64,000 bases of DNA. Source: Lentisphaera profundi (GTDB taxonomy: Bacteria; Verrucomicrobiota; Lentisphaeria; Lentisphaerales; Lentisphaeraceae). Each line of letters begins with the position of its first letter. The stretch's first letter is position 1. Under the pieces are notes generated by a model, which did not search any database, had not been told where the DNA came from, and was given only the letters and a program-made list of their open reading frames with translations. Location of the stretch: contig NZ_CP117811.1 in NCBI RefSeq assembly GCF_028728065.1, positions 310,001 to 374,000 of the forward strand, given 5' to 3'. Below, piece after piece: positions 27,105 to 37,075 of this stretch. A program made the translations under genes and the position numbers.

Positions 27105-27746
27105 TTAGTACATTTTTGAGGTGTTAACTGGACGCGCTTTGTCAATATGACCTTTGATAACACGCTCCCTGAATTTATCTAATTCAGGTTTGAGAAAAGA
27201 TTTCCATAGCTCAGTTTGTTCGAGCTTATCTTTACTTTGCCATTGCTCATAGAGTTCTTGGGGAGGGATGATGGGGTAGGCTTTACCATATTGACCACGT
27301 TCATCACTCAGAGTTAATAAAAACCAGAAGCGCATAAGCTTTTTGAATTTCTTACCTTTGCGTTGGTGATGAGTGAGTTCAATATTGTTGTAATAAATTA
27401 CTCTTGGACGAATGAAGAAGCCAAGAAAGCCTTTCGGTGAGGCAACATCATGACCCGTCGTAATATTAATTTCATCTGCAGGTGGAGCAAAAGGGAAAAT
27501 TAAAACGTGCTGTAAATCAACACGGGGTTGATCCATCCAGGTGACTTGAACTAAGGTTTGATCCTCAGTGGGTGCTTGAACAGTGGAGAAAACTGCAGGA
27601 TTATACTTATTGATCACAATAGTGATAATGGGTGTAAGGGCAGAAATTGCGATGAGTGCAAAGATTAATTTTAAGCCTGTACCACGCTTATAAGCAGAAG
27701 AGGGGAGCGATTGCTCCCCTGCTTTATCTGTAAGATTGTCGCTCAC
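27105..27746 (-). CDS. Unknown membrane-anchored protein ending the oxidase operon
   Basis: A 213-residue protein with one membrane helix (about 25-47) and a C-terminal soluble part of about 165 residues, probably periplasmic. It has aromatic and basic motifs (FIRPRVIYYNNIELTHHQRKGKKFKKL, shown here in part) and no Cys or metal site I can identify. It starts 8 bases after the oxidase subunit IV stop, so it belongs to the respiratory operon and may be an assembly or accessory subunit. The family is not recognised; the role is inferred only from position. Confidence 0.75.
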   Translation of the reverse strand: MSDNLTDKAGEQSLPSSAYKRGTGLKLIFALIAISALTPIITIVINKYNPAVFSTVQAPTEDQTLVQVTWMDQPRVDLQHVLIFPFAPPADEINITTGHDVASPKGFLGFFIRPRVIYYNNIELTHHQRKGKKFKKLMRFWFLLTLSDERGQYGKAYPIIPPQELYEQWQSKDKLEQTELWKSFLKPELDKFRERVIKGHIDKARPVNTSKMY

Positions 27747-27754
27747 TATAGAAT

Positions 27755-28309
27755 CTAGTGTTTGGCCTCGGGGGCCTTTTCTTCAGATTTATCAACTTCA
27801 GGAACTTTCTCATCAGCCGTATCTGCTACAGGATGATCCGTAGCATGCTCAAGAGAATGACCGTGGATATCATAGCCAGTAGAAGCGGGTACAAAGTAGG
27901 GCTTATGAGGTATTTCAGTTAAGGACTTAAAGCGCTCAGGCATACCCTCTCGAAGATAAACCTTGTCATCACGAGTCAAAGTATCTGCCAAAGTAAAGAG
28001 GAAGAAAAGTGATAAGAAGAAAATACCAGACATGAAAACCGCTCTATTGAGGGGCTTGTCGTAGTGTAAATGCATGAAGAATCCGCAAACTAGTGCTGCT
28101 TTGGTAAAAGCAATTGCCAAGGCAATGATAATCGCAATAGTCGGTGTGATTTGCATCTTGGTAAAATGGTAGATTACTTCCGGCATGAACTTTGCCGTCC
28201 ATATTGTGAGTGCAGTAAGTCCAAATAGTGCAGAACCTACAGCTACGTACATAATCATAGGAAGTACGTGAGGCTTGTGGTCACTTTCAGGTCCGTGATG
28301 GTCGCTCAT
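27755..28309 (-). CDS. Cytochrome c oxidase subunit IV-like protein
   Basis: A 184-residue protein with three membrane helices (about 15-37, 48-73, 82-104). The arrangement HVLPMIMYVAVGSALFGLTALTIW, then KAALVCGFFMHLHYDK, is that of the prokaryotic subunit IV (CtaF/CoxD) family found with caa3 oxidases. The C-terminal 70 residues are an additional His- and acid-rich tail (HGHSLEH, then Glu/Lys/Pro). It lies 11 bases after subunit III. Confidence 0.85.
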   Translation of the reverse strand: MSDHHGPESDHKPHVLPMIMYVAVGSALFGLTALTIWTAKFMPEVIYHFTKMQITPTIAIIIALAIAFTKAALVCGFFMHLHYDKPLNRAVFMSGIFFLSLFFLFTLADTLTRDDKVYLREGMPERFKSLTEIPHKPYFVPASTGYDIHGHSLEHATDHPVADTADEKVPEVDKSEEKAPEAKH

Positions 28310-28320
28310 GATTCGTATCC

Positions 28321-28980
28321 TTATTTAGTGAGGTAAAGTAATGGGAAGAGGAAGATCCAGATAAGGTCGACTAAATGCCAGTAGAGGCCAACCATTTCAA
28401 CTGGAGTGTAGTAAGCTTCGTAGAATTCACCTTTAGCGGTTCTCCAGGAAACCCAAAGAATAGCAATGAGGCCGAGAATAACGTGAAGGACGTGAGTCGC
28501 TGTGGCCATGAAGTAAATACTAAAGTAAAGATGCTCATTACTCATGTGATCTCCCATAAAGGAGAAAAATCCACCAGGGAAAATCCCGAGTTCAAACTTA
28601 TGATGGTATTCAAAGTATTTAACGACTAAGAAACCCATGCCACATAAAACGGTGATGAGCATTAGTGCCAAGGCTCTACCTTTTTTATTGAGTTGAACAT
28701 CTCTGATGGCAACAGCCATTGTAACAGAAGACGTAATTAGAATAACTGTATTAACGGCACCCATTTTCCAGTCGAGCTTTTCAGCACCACTTTCAAAAGT
28801 TTCTGGGTACCAAGTACGGAACACTACATAGGCAACAAAAATACCGCCAAAGAGCATAAATTCCGTGAGAAGAAATAACCACATGCCTAGTTTGCATGAG
28901 TCGAATTCCTGATCCGCGTTAGAAAAGTGATGCGAAACGAAACGCGGGATAAATTTACTTGTATCTACTTTAGAGCTCAT
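28321..28980 (-). CDS. Cytochrome c oxidase subunit III
   Basis: A 219-residue heme-copper oxidase subunit III (short, five-helix caa3 type). It shows KLGMWLFLLTEFMLFGGIF, the Glu-containing second region, HVLHVILGLIAILWV and the final YWHLVDLIWIFLFPLLYL, the family signature. It is membrane-embedded and stabilises subunit I. Upstream neighbour subunit I ends 14 bases before its start. Confidence 0.95.
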   Translation of the reverse strand: MSSKVDTSKFIPRFVSHHFSNADQEFDSCKLGMWLFLLTEFMLFGGIFVAYVVFRTWYPETFESGAEKLDWKMGAVNTVILITSSVTMAVAIRDVQLNKKGRALALMLITVLCGMGFLVVKYFEYHHKFELGIFPGGFFSFMGDHMSNEHLYFSIYFMATATHVLHVILGLIAILWVSWRTAKGEFYEAYYTPVEMVGLYWHLVDLIWIFLFPLLYLTK

Positions 28981-28994
28981 CTTATAGTCCTTTA

Positions 28995-30617
28995 TTAATC
29001 GTACTCGTAGGGAGCTTTTTTCATTACGGGAACATCCTCAGAGAAGTTTTCAAGGATAGGTGGAGACTGAGTTTCCCAGTCCATTGTAGTAGCGCCCCAA
29101 GGATTGTTTGGAGCCTTACGATCACTGAAGAGTGAAGCGAGAAGATTACTGAAAAGTATAAGTACACCGAAACCTAGGATAAAAGCACCAATAGAACTAA
29201 AGCCGTGCATTTGGCTCCAGAGTTCATTGCTTGAATCATAAGTGAAGTAACGACGTGGCATGCCCGTGTAACCGAGGAAGAATTGAGAGAAGAAAGTTAC
29301 GTTGAAGCCAATGAAAACAATAAGGCAAGCAATCTTAGCTACAGTTTCGTTATACATTTTCCCAACCATTTTTGGCCAGTAAAAGTGAAGGCCAGCGAAG
29401 AAGGCAATTACCGTACCACCAAACATTACGTAGTGGAAGTGAGCTACAACATAATAAGTATCGTGAAGAACGATATCAGTAGAAAGTGTAGCAAGTGGTA
29501 ACCCTGTTAATCCACCAATGGTGAAGAGGAAAAGGAATGAAAGCGCATAACACATAGGAGCTTCGAAAGTAATGGAAGCTCTATGGAGAGTGGCAACCCA
29601 GTTAAATACTTTAATCGCGGAAGGAATCGCTACGAGGAAAGTTAAGAAAGAGAAAACTAAACCAGCGTATACTGATTGACCTGAAAGGAACATGTGGTGA
29701 CCCCATACTAAGAATGAGATAACCGCAATCGCGATAGATGAGTTAGCAATAGCTTTATAACCAAAGATAACTTTGCGTGAGAAGCAGGAGATGACTTCTG
29801 AGATGATACCCATGCCAGGAAGGATCATGATATATACAGCAGGGTGAGAGTAGAACCAAAAGAAATGCTGGAAGAGTACGGGGTCACCACCAAGTGCAGG
29901 ATCAAAAATACCAACTTGGAGAGTTCTTTCTGCAATGAGAAGCATTAGTGTGATACCAAGAACTGGAGTAGCAAGAACCTGTAAGATGGAAGTCGCATAG
30001 AGGGCCCATAGGAGAAGTGGCATTTTGTACCAGCTCATTCCTGGAGCACGCAACTTGTGAATCGTTACAATAAAGTTAATACCTGTGAAGATTGAGGAGA
30101 AACCTAAAACAAAGGCAGCAAAGGTCATGGTGATTACTGCGCCCGCCGTTTCTTTCGAATAGGGCAGATAGAAAGTCCATCCAGTTGTAAGTGGAGTTTC
30201 GCCACCAACAATACCGTAGAGCGCAATAGATGCCCCGATTACATAAAGATAGAAACTCGCAAGATTCATTCTCGGGAAGGCTACATCCTTAGCGCCTACC
30301 ATGAGTGGAAGGATAAAGTTACCAATAGCGGCAGGAATAGCAGGGATAATGAATAAGAATACCATGATTACACCATGCAGAGTGAACCACATGTTGTAAG
30401 TGTCTTTGTATTCAGGAGTCATTGGCAACATGCCACCTGGGGTAGCGAGTTGTGCACGAATCATAAGGGCGAAAGCACCGCCAGCAAAAAGTGCTACGCA
30501 AGATGCTACGAGGTACATAATGCCGATACGTTTGTGATCTAGGGTATAAGCCCAAGACATAAAGCCTTTTTTACAGTTGTAAAAATTGACGTCGTTTTGT
30601 TGTGTAGTTGTACTCAT
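28995..30617 (-). CDS. Cytochrome c oxidase subunit I
   Basis: A 540-residue catalytic subunit with about twelve membrane helices. Key residues seen: the low-spin haem His in [10 protein letters not shown], the CuB/active-site segment [23 protein letters not shown] (His-Pro-Glu replaced here by SHPAVYI; the Tyr remains, as in caa3/A2-like enzymes), WGHHMF with the CuB His pair, and [17 protein letters not shown] with the haem ligands. It reduces oxygen to water while pumping protons. It starts ten bases after subunit II. Confidence 0.96.
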   Translation of the reverse strand: MSTTTQQNDVNFYNCKKGFMSWAYTLDHKRIGIMYLVASCVALFAGGAFALMIRAQLATPGGMLPMTPEYKDTYNMWFTLHGVIMVFLFIIPAIPAAIGNFILPLMVGAKDVAFPRMNLASFYLYVIGASIALYGIVGGETPLTTGWTFYLPYSKETAGAVITMTFAAFVLGFSSIFTGINFIVTIHKLRAPGMSWYKMPLLLWALYATSILQVLATPVLGITLMLLIAERTLQVGIFDPALGGDPVLFQHFFWFYSHPAVYIMILPGMGIISEVISCFSRKVIFGYKAIANSSIAIAVISFLVWGHHMFLSGQSVYAGLVFSFLTFLVAIPSAIKVFNWVATLHRASITFEAPMCYALSFLFLFTIGGLTGLPLATLSTDIVLHDTYYVVAHFHYVMFGGTVIAFFAGLHFYWPKMVGKMYNETVAKIACLIVFIGFNVTFFSQFFLGYTGMPRRYFTYDSSNELWSQMHGFSSIGAFILGFGVLILFSNLLASLFSDRKAPNNPWGATTMDWETQSPPILENFSEDVPVMKKAPYEYD

Positions 30618-30626
30618 TATAGACTC

Positions 30627-31823
30627 CTATTTCTCAGCTTCTTCAGAAGGTTCTGAAGGCTTGTCTGATAATGTTTTAATAAATTCGATGAGATTTTTGA
30701 TGTCTCTATCTTTGAAAGTGCCTTGAGCAGGCATCGCGGCGTAACCCTGAACGATCTTTTTAGCAGGATCATTTATAGCTTCCGATATGTACTGATGGTC
30801 TGCCATGGCTTTTGAACCATCTGTAAAAGTACGTTCCTTGCCCCAGAGACCATACCAGTTAGGACCAATGCCTTTCGGAGCATTTGGCTTAACGGCATGA
30901 CAAGCCATACAATTTTTGGCCCAGAAACGTTCACCTTGTTCAGCAGGAGTTCCGCCCTCAATAGGAGTGATAGCTTCTTTGAATTTGGCATACTCTTCTT
31001 TTGAGACGACGTTCATCCAGCCGATCATGAAAGCGTGATCAGTACCACACATCTCATTACAAGTATAGTAATAAACACCTTCTTTAATGGGAGTAAACAT
31101 AAATTCACGTTTTTGGCCAGGAACCGCATCGCGCTTGACGCGCATTGCAGGGATAGCGAATGAGTGAAGAACATCTTTTGAAGTGACTACCAAACGGATA
31201 GGCGTATCAACAGGTACGGTTAATATCTTAGGGCTGATAAAAGGCAAACCATCTTTTGTGAAATTTTCGGCGTTTTTGCTGTAGTAACTAAGATTATTCA
31301 CTTTTGGGTCGTTCTCAAGTTTTACAATGAGCTCATTAAGCTTAGTAAGGTTCTTGGACTCTACATCTGTTAAAGCATCCTTCTTTTGCAAATTTTTACG
31401 TTCAGCTTTAGCAATTTTGAGAGGACTTAGTGCTACTGAAGATATAGACGATACAGAACCGCCGTTATCAAATTCAAACTTCCAGTTCCACATGCTACCA
31501 GTAACATAGATATCCTCTGATTGTGCGTAGGGAGCTGGCTGCATAACATTGATGAAAGTTTTATAGCCACGTACGAAAAATACTAAAATAATAGCGAGTG
31601 GAATCACAGACCAAGCAATCTCTAGAAGGAGGTTGTGTGTAATGTGTGGGGTCTTTTCGTTTTCGCTGCGTCGACGATAGCGGATCATGAAGTAAAGCAT
31701 CAATCCGATGATGAGGACGAAAAAGACAACTGATAGCCAGTTGATCAGTGATCCGACACTATCCACTTCCTTTGCGTGAGCAGAGGCTGCTTCAGAGTAT
31801 CTGAATATATTATCTAATTTCAT
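30627..31823 (-). CDS. caa3-type cytochrome c oxidase subunit II with fused cytochrome c
   Basis: A 398-residue subunit II. Two membrane helices (about 27-48 and 65-87) lead to MWNWKFEFDNGG. A Lys/Glu/Asn-rich segment of about 65 residues (about 123-190) then interrupts the expected connection to the cupredoxin domain (PVDTPIRLVVTSKDVLHSF). CuA ligands are His220, Cys255, Glu257, Cys259, His263 and Met266. A C-terminal c-type haem domain carries CMACH (305-309) and a distal Met in AAMPAQG. The fused haem lets it accept electrons directly from alternative complex III. It overlaps the Sco gene by four bases. Confidence 0.95.
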   Translation of the reverse strand: MKLDNIFRYSEAASAHAKEVDSVGSLINWLSVVFFVLIIGLMLYFMIRYRRRSENEKTPHITHNLLLEIAWSVIPLAIILVFFVRGYKTFINVMQPAPYAQSEDIYVTGSMWNWKFEFDNGGSVSSISSVALSPLKIAKAERKNLQKKDALTDVESKNLTKLNELIVKLENDPKVNNLSYYSKNAENFTKDGLPFISPKILTVPVDTPIRLVVTSKDVLHSFAIPAMRVKRDAVPGQKREFMFTPIKEGVYYYTCNEMCGTDHAFMIGWMNVVSKEEYAKFKEAITPIEGGTPAEQGERFWAKNCMACHAVKPNAPKGIGPNWYGLWGKERTFTDGSKAMADHQYISEAINDPAKKIVQGYAAMPAQGTFKDRDIKNLIEFIKTLSDKPSEPSEEAEK

Positions 31824-32677
31824 AGTTTTTCCGTTTGTGTATTTTTCTTAAAAAATTCTGATTTCCATAGTACACCCAAGAAGGTGACTAAAATGATGAG
31901 CGTTAATAATCCACCAAGACTCATAACTCGCATGGCGTTTCTAACATATTTTCCCCGTTCTTTATCATACTGAAAGCAAAAAACAAGTACTCGCTCAGCA
32001 AAAGAACCAATTTTGCCTTCGCCAGCTTCTGTAATTGCAAACTTATAATCACGAGCAGGAAAAGAAATCCCATATAGGTAACGAGAGATTTTTCCATCTT
32101 CAGTTAAGATATGACTAACTGAAGGGTGGGAGTAATCTCCTTGTTCAGGGTTTTCTTTACTAGGAACCCATTTATATCTAAAACCCAAAGTATTGGTGAT
32201 CTCATCTGCAACTTCTCTCGTAGTTGTGAGGAAGTGGATGCCATCACCCTTCATATCAAATTGCTTAAGGTAGTTTTCTTTACTAGCTTTTGCTAAGAGA
32301 TGATTTTCTTTGGGTTCAAAAGAAATATTGAGCATTTCAAAGTGTTCACCTGGTTTCCATTCTAGTTCATTAAGAACCATGAAAGTGCCATTCATTAAAG
32401 CATTGCAGGTTCCACCGCAGGAGTAATAAACCATGTTGATCACTACGGGGCGGCCTTTTTTGAAGTATGACTTCAATGCTACTTTTTCACCTTCTTCATT
32501 AGTGATAATGAGGTCGAGGTTTAAGTGGGCACCAAAGTTTTCTTCCACATTGACTCCCTTAAGTGACTCAGGATCTTTATCAACGTTTGTTGATACGCCA
32601 ACCTGAGGACCATTAATTTCGGCACTAATACTGAGTGCAAAAAGACTAAGGAAAAGGATGTAGAAGAATTTCTTCAT
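31820..32677 (-). CDS. Sco1/SenC copper chaperone
   Basis: A 285-residue protein with a signal peptide (about 1-18), a thioredoxin fold bearing the copper motif CGGTC (in YYSCGGTCNALMNG) and the third ligand His in DYSHPSVSHIL. A C-terminal membrane helix (about 255-275) is an extra anchor. It loads or reduces the CuA centre of subunit II, whose gene overlaps its stop by four bases. It overlaps the small upstream gene by one base. Confidence 0.94.
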   Translation of the reverse strand: MKKFFYILFLSLFALSISAEINGPQVGVSTNVDKDPESLKGVNVEENFGAHLNLDLIITNEEGEKVALKSYFKKGRPVVINMVYYSCGGTCNALMNGTFMVLNELEWKPGEHFEMLNISFEPKENHLLAKASKENYLKQFDMKGDGIHFLTTTREVADEITNTLGFRYKWVPSKENPEQGDYSHPSVSHILTEDGKISRYLYGISFPARDYKFAITEAGEGKIGSFAERVLVFCFQYDKERGKYVRNAMRVMSLGGLLTLIILVTFLGVLWKSEFFKKNTQTEKL

Positions 32678-32940
32678 TACTTAGTTTTACCTTGTTCTGC
32701 GAGAACTTTGTTGATGATCGCCTTTTTTGGGGCATTCGCATCACGCATTTCGTTTAACTCAGTTGTAGGTGCGAGCTCTCTTACGCTACGATTCTTTTCA
32801 GCCATCATGCTCTCGTAAGAACGAAGACCGATGATTGATACTGCGAGTAAAGCAGCTGTAGCGATAAGAATGACGTAGACGGCATTAATAGCCGGTTCAT
32901 CTACTTCATTTTTAAGTGGGTATTTGCTTTCGTGACTCAT
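32677..32940 (-). CDS. Small one-helix membrane protein of the ACIII-oxidase operon
   Basis: An 87-residue protein with a single membrane helix (about 19-41) and a charged periplasmic tail of about 45 residues (ELAPTTELNEMRDA). It lies 8 bases after actF and overlaps sco by one base, so it is certainly part of the operon. Small single-helix subunits (ActG/ActH) occur in purified alternative complex III, and this could be one. That is inference from size and place; the sequence gives no family match I recognise. Confidence 0.75.
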   Translation of the reverse strand: MSHESKYPLKNEVDEPAINAVYVILIATAALLAVSIIGLRSYESMMAEKNRSVRELAPTTELNEMRDANAPKKAIINKVLAEQGKTK

Positions 32941-32948
32941 AATGACCC

Positions 32949-34499
32949 CTATAGATTAACAAAGTTTAGTGATTCTTTGAGGCGTGGATCGCGAATAGGA
33001 ATCAAGTTCTGGTTCTTAAGATTGATGAGGAACGCGGCAACGTAAAGACCCGCCATACCAAGTAAAATCAGCGCATCAGCAATGCTGGGACTGAAAGGTG
33101 TGGTGATAGGGAATGTTACGGTCGGCATAACTTGCCAGTAGAGATAAACAAATTCAGCTAGGATCAACCATACAGCGAAGAAAGTACAGATGTTCCTATT
33201 GCGCTTCATGTGACGTGACATGAAAAAAGCAAAAGGAATGAGGAAGTGACCAAAAACCACTGCATAAGTAACCGGTAACCAGCCTTCTTTGAAACGGTTG
33301 AGGAACCATATAGTTTCTTCTGGAAGATCTGCATACCAGATGATCAAAAATTGTGAAAGTGATGTGTAGGTCCAGAAAATCATGAAAGCCCACATAAGTT
33401 TACCCAGATCATGGTAGTGTTCTTGGTCAACAGCACCTTGAAGGTAGCCTTTAGCCTGAAGAACACGTATAGCGATAACAGTAGCGGCATGCGTAGTCAT
33501 GATTGCCCCAGAAAAGTAAATAACACCGTAGATGGTAGAGAACCATGCGTAGTCTAAGCTCATCATCCAGTCAAAAGAAGCAAATGTGAGGGAAAGGCCG
33601 AAAAGCATTAAACCAGGAGCAGACATTTTGCCCATGAGGATAGTAGTTTGTGGATTGCCATCAGCATCTTGGCCGGTAGATTTTTTGAACATGAAGAATG
33701 CTAAGGCAATCCAAATGGCAAAATAAACACATGCACGCTTTGTGAAAGCACTCACATTTAAGTAGGAATGTTTAACATGTAAAGAATGTTCGAGGTGAGC
33801 GCGGTGACGGCCGTGAGCTAGGTCAAAACGACCGCCTACAGCATGATCATCATGGGCATGAGCATCATGAGTACTATGAGCTTCCTCTTCTTCTTCGCCT
33901 TCTACATGAATTGCTTCTGCCGCATCTTGAGATTCAGCAATTGTAGCAGCTCTCTTAACACGATTCTTTGCAGGATGTCCGCCCATAGCAGGTTTTGCGG
34001 GCGCAACTTCTCTAACTTCGCTATGGTCATCAATAGCTTTTTCAGAGTGGCCGTGGTCACTATGACTTTCTTCAGCGTGATCGCCGTGAGCATCAGTAAA
34101 GTGATAAGTATCAAGCATGAGCTCTTTTTTAAGAGTTTCAGCATCGCGATGGTCGCCCCAAGAGTAGATTTGGTCAGCGAAGATAAGAATAGGAATGAAG
34201 AGGAGGGCCATGAGCCAAATATTCTTCATGAAACCTTCTTGAACACGGCGAACCGTTACTGACCAGCCTGCGCGAGTGATATGGTTAATCATAGTGAAGC
34301 CAAGTGCACCCAAAGTAATAGCTAAGAAAAGCATGAAGCTAGTAAGGTAAGAATGCATGAACTGAGCTTTGTTCGGCTGCGTGAAGCAGGCTATTGCGAT
34401 AAGCGCAAAACCAGAAACAGCAAAGATAGCAATAGCTTTGTTCCATTTAGCACCAGGAGCAACTACTGTTTTTTCGTCAAAGTTTTTACCGTGACCCAT
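32949..34499 (-). CDS. actF: Alternative complex III subunit ActF (NrfD-like) with His-rich insertion
   Basis: A 516-residue polytopic protein of about ten helices, the second NrfD/PsrC-like quinol-binding subunit of alternative complex III. Recognisable family segments are SWGDHRD, HSYLNVSAFTKRACVYFAIW, FASFDWMMSLDYAWFSTIYGVIYF and a late LPEETIWFLNRF. Between helix 3 and 4 about 110 residues (roughly 131-240) are inserted, rich in His (about twenty) with an acidic run of five Glu. This loop could bind metal. It overlaps actE by one base. Confidence 0.9.
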   Translation of the reverse strand: MGHGKNFDEKTVVAPGAKWNKAIAIFAVSGFALIAIACFTQPNKAQFMHSYLTSFMLFLAITLGALGFTMINHITRAGWSVTVRRVQEGFMKNIWLMALLFIPILIFADQIYSWGDHRDAETLKKELMLDTYHFTDAHGDHAEESHSDHGHSEKAIDDHSEVREVAPAKPAMGGHPAKNRVKRAATIAESQDAAEAIHVEGEEEEEAHSTHDAHAHDDHAVGGRFDLAHGRHRAHLEHSLHVKHSYLNVSAFTKRACVYFAIWIALAFFMFKKSTGQDADGNPQTTILMGKMSAPGLMLFGLSLTFASFDWMMSLDYAWFSTIYGVIYFSGAIMTTHAATVIAIRVLQAKGYLQGAVDQEHYHDLGKLMWAFMIFWTYTSLSQFLIIWYADLPEETIWFLNRFKEGWLPVTYAVVFGHFLIPFAFFMSRHMKRNRNICTFFAVWLILAEFVYLYWQVMPTVTFPITTPFSPSIADALILLGMAGLYVAAFLINLKNQNLIPIRDPRLKESLNFVNL

Positions 34500-35152
34500 T
34501 ATTTGGCCTCTTTGGAACTTAATGATTTATATTCTTCAGTTGCGGCTGCTTTTTGAAGAACACGAACGTATTCAACAATCGCCCAGCGATCTGATAGATT
34601 AGGAATTTGTACTGCATAAGGGAGCATGATTTTACTTCGGCTACCGTGTTTGATAGAGGAGTAAATAAGTCCATCTGGCATATTCACGTAATCAGCAAGG
34701 AGTAAGTTAGCCACGCCAAGGAAACCACGTTTCGCTACCATGCCAACGCCATCACCAGTAGAACCGTGACAAGGCGTACAGTAGATATCGTAACGTTGCT
34801 GACCGCGTTGTAAGTATTCTGCGTAAGATTTTGTCCAGCCAAGGCTTTTGAAATCAGGAGCAGTTTTTACAAATTCGCCACTGTCTGTTTTACCATCGCG
34901 AAGTTCAGGATCTTGTACGAGCTTGCCGTCTTTGCCATAAGGAACAGTTTCTTCTACAATTGGACGCATTGTACGACCATCTTCAAAGAAAGGACTTTCT
35001 GAAAGAGCACGGTATTTTTCTTGCGTATCCATATTTGGATTTGGATGAATCGGTGGCTTTGCTGATTCCGCACCTGGTTTACAGGAAGCGAAAAATAAAG
35101 CACCGAGACTTAAGCTAATAGTTAATGGCTTAATCATTGATGACAGTGACAT
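34499..35152 (-). CDS. actE: Alternative complex III monohaem cytochrome c subunit ActE
   Basis: A 217-residue lipoprotein: lipobox LGALFFASC, so a lipid-anchored periplasmic protein. One c-type haem site, CTPCH in IYCTPCHGSTGDG, and a distal Met candidate in IMLPYAVQIP. It passes electrons from ActA/ActB to the oxidase. The start overlaps the actD stop by 23 bases. The order actA-B-C-D-E-F in this operon makes the assignment firm. Confidence 0.92.
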   Translation of the reverse strand: MSLSSMIKPLTISLSLGALFFASCKPGAESAKPPIHPNPNMDTQEKYRALSESPFFEDGRTMRPIVEETVPYGKDGKLVQDPELRDGKTDSGEFVKTAPDFKSLGWTKSYAEYLQRGQQRYDIYCTPCHGSTGDGVGMVAKRGFLGVANLLLADYVNMPDGLIYSSIKHGSRSKIMLPYAVQIPNLSDRWAIVEYVRVLQKAAATEEYKSLSSKEAK

Positions 35153-35675
35153 CTTTGCCTCCGATTTTCTCTAAAAATTCAGTCGTTTTTTGAGTGTTAT
35201 ACTTAGGGTCATCAACACTGACTACAACAAAGAAACCATCATCAGTTACTTTTTTGAAAGCTTCGTGTTTGAAAACTGGGTTATAAAGTTTGGGTAATCC
35301 GTTAATGCCGATCATGCCAAATACTGCTCCGAAAGCAGAGAAGAGGATAGAGAGCTCAAACATAACTGGTATGAAGGCAACGAGACTGCCAACACCATTG
35401 GGTTTACCACCGATGATCATTGGGTAGAGATCAGCATTTGTGATAATCTGTAAGCCAGTTGCAGTCGCTAAACCAGTTAAACCACAGACGAGGATTAACC
35501 AAGGAAGTTTAGTGGGCTTGAGTCCCATAGCATCATCCATGCCATGAATAGGGAAAGGTGTATAACATTCGAATTTTTTGAAACCTTCATCACGAAGCTT
35601 TTCAGCTGCGTGGAAGATGTCTTTGGAGCTCGTGAATTCTGTAATCAAGCCCCATTCTTTTTCTTGAGTAGACAT
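35130..35675 (-). CDS. actD: Alternative complex III subunit ActD (DUF3341)
   Basis: A 181-residue DUF3341 protein: N-terminal soluble domain with FTSSKDIFHAAEKLRDEGFKKFECYTPFPIHGMDDAMGL (only part quoted matters: the TPFPIHGMD signature), then two membrane helices (about 58-80 and 100-125), and a C-terminal domain with FFVVVSVDDPKY. It is an integral part of alternative complex III of unknown catalytic role. It starts immediately at the actC stop. Confidence 0.92.
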   Translation of the reverse strand: MSTQEKEWGLITEFTSSKDIFHAAEKLRDEGFKKFECYTPFPIHGMDDAMGLKPTKLPWLILVCGLTGLATATGLQIITNADLYPMIIGGKPNGVGSLVAFIPVMFELSILFSAFGAVFGMIGINGLPKLYNPVFKHEAFKKVTDDGFFVVVSVDDPKYNTQKTTEFLEKIGGKDVTVIND

Positions 35676-37063
35676 TAGTGGTGGTCTCCGTGATGTGGAT
35701 CAGCTTCCGGGATACAATTCTTAACCTCAGAGATGGCAACAATTGGTAAGAAGCGGAGGAACAATAAGAGTAAAGTGAAGAATAAACCGAAGCTACCGAC
35801 AAAAGTACTGATGTCCCAGATTGTAGGTGCGTAGTAATCCCAGCTTGATGGTAAGAAGTCATTACTAAGAGTCATGGTAATCACGAAACGTTCGAACCAC
35901 ATACCAATATTAACAAAGATTGAGATGACGAACATGAAAATAACATTTGTACGGCACCACTTGAACCAGAAGAACTGCGGTGAAATAACGTTACAGCCAA
36001 TCATGATAAAGTAGGCCCAGCCATATTGACCGAAAGCACGGTTGATGAATGCATATGATTCGTATTCTACGCCTGAGTACCAAGCAATGAAGAATTCGAT
36101 GGCGTATGCATAACCAACAAGCGTACCCGTAAGAAGAATGATTTTACACATGTTCTCAAGGTGGCGAATGGTGATGATGTTTTCGAGCTTATAGATATGT
36201 CGTACAACAGTCATAAGTGTAATAACCATGGCAAAACCGGAGAATACTGCGCCCGCTACAAAGTAAGGAGGGAAGATCGTCGTGTGCCAGCCAGGAAGAT
36301 TTGAGACTGTAAAGTCAAATGATACGATTGTGTGTACAGAAAGTACAAGTGGAGTTGCGAGTGCCGCAAGAATTGCATAAGCTTTTTCATAACGCTGCCA
36401 ATGCTTATTAGCACCTGTCCAACCTAGTGCTAAAACGCCGTAAGCGATTTTACGATACTTAGTTTTAGCGCGGTCACGCATTGTCGCTACATCTGGAATA
36501 AGTCCTACGTACCAGAAGAGGAGTGATACTGTCGCATAAGTTGATACAGCAAATACATCCCAAAGTAAGGGTGAGTGGAAGTTAGGCCACAGAGTCATTT
36601 GGTTGGGAACTGGAAAGAGCCAGTAAGCACACCAAACACGACCAATGTGAATGCCAGGAAAAACCCCCGCACAAGCGACGGCCATTAAGGTCATGGCTTC
36701 TGCGAATCGGTTCACCCCCGTTCTCCAATCTTGACGGAGAAGGAAAAGAATTGCGGAAATAAGTGTACCCGCATGGCCAATGCCAACCCAGAATACAAAG
36801 TTTACAATTGCCCAGCCCCAGTATGTTGGGTTATTGAGTCCCCAAATACCAGTGCCTTCCCAGATGAGATAAATGATAGCGGTTTTGAGTAAGCCAAGGC
36901 AACTGAGTGATGCGAGTAGGCATAGGAACCAAATTTTTGGCGTTTTACGCTCAGAGATATCACAAACTGCATGTGATACATCTTTGAAATCCATGCCACC
37001 CTGAACGAGTGGAGTTCTTTGGGCAGGATTATCAGCGTTAGGATTTAGAGTCATATCAATCAT
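35675..37063 (-). CDS. actC: Alternative complex III subunit ActC (NrfD-like)
   Basis: A 462-residue polytopic NrfD/PsrC-family protein with about ten membrane helices. Seen: [53 protein letters not shown]-like ([15 protein letters not shown]) and [20 protein letters not shown], all characteristic of ActC. It binds menaquinol and faces the Fe-S subunit ActB. The start at 37063 has AGG seven bases upstream. It ends in an His-rich tail (DPHHGDHH). 12 bases separate it from actB. Confidence 0.93.
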   Translation of the reverse strand: MIDMTLNPNADNPAQRTPLVQGGMDFKDVSHAVCDISERKTPKIWFLCLLASLSCLGLLKTAIIYLIWEGTGIWGLNNPTYWGWAIVNFVFWVGIGHAGTLISAILFLLRQDWRTGVNRFAEAMTLMAVACAGVFPGIHIGRVWCAYWLFPVPNQMTLWPNFHSPLLWDVFAVSTYATVSLLFWYVGLIPDVATMRDRAKTKYRKIAYGVLALGWTGANKHWQRYEKAYAILAALATPLVLSVHTIVSFDFTVSNLPGWHTTIFPPYFVAGAVFSGFAMVITLMTVVRHIYKLENIITIRHLENMCKIILLTGTLVGYAYAIEFFIAWYSGVEYESYAFINRAFGQYGWAYFIMIGCNVISPQFFWFKWCRTNVIFMFVISIFVNIGMWFERFVITMTLSNDFLPSSWDYYAPTIWDISTFVGSFGLFFTLLLLFLRFLPIVAISEVKNCIPEADPHHGDHH

Positions 37064-37075
37064 AATTAAACCTGA

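Noticed and set aside
33843-34262. 139-codon plus-strand frame opposite actF
   Set aside because: Mirror of the His-codon-rich insertion; Met/Ser/Phe-rich product without a plausible start.
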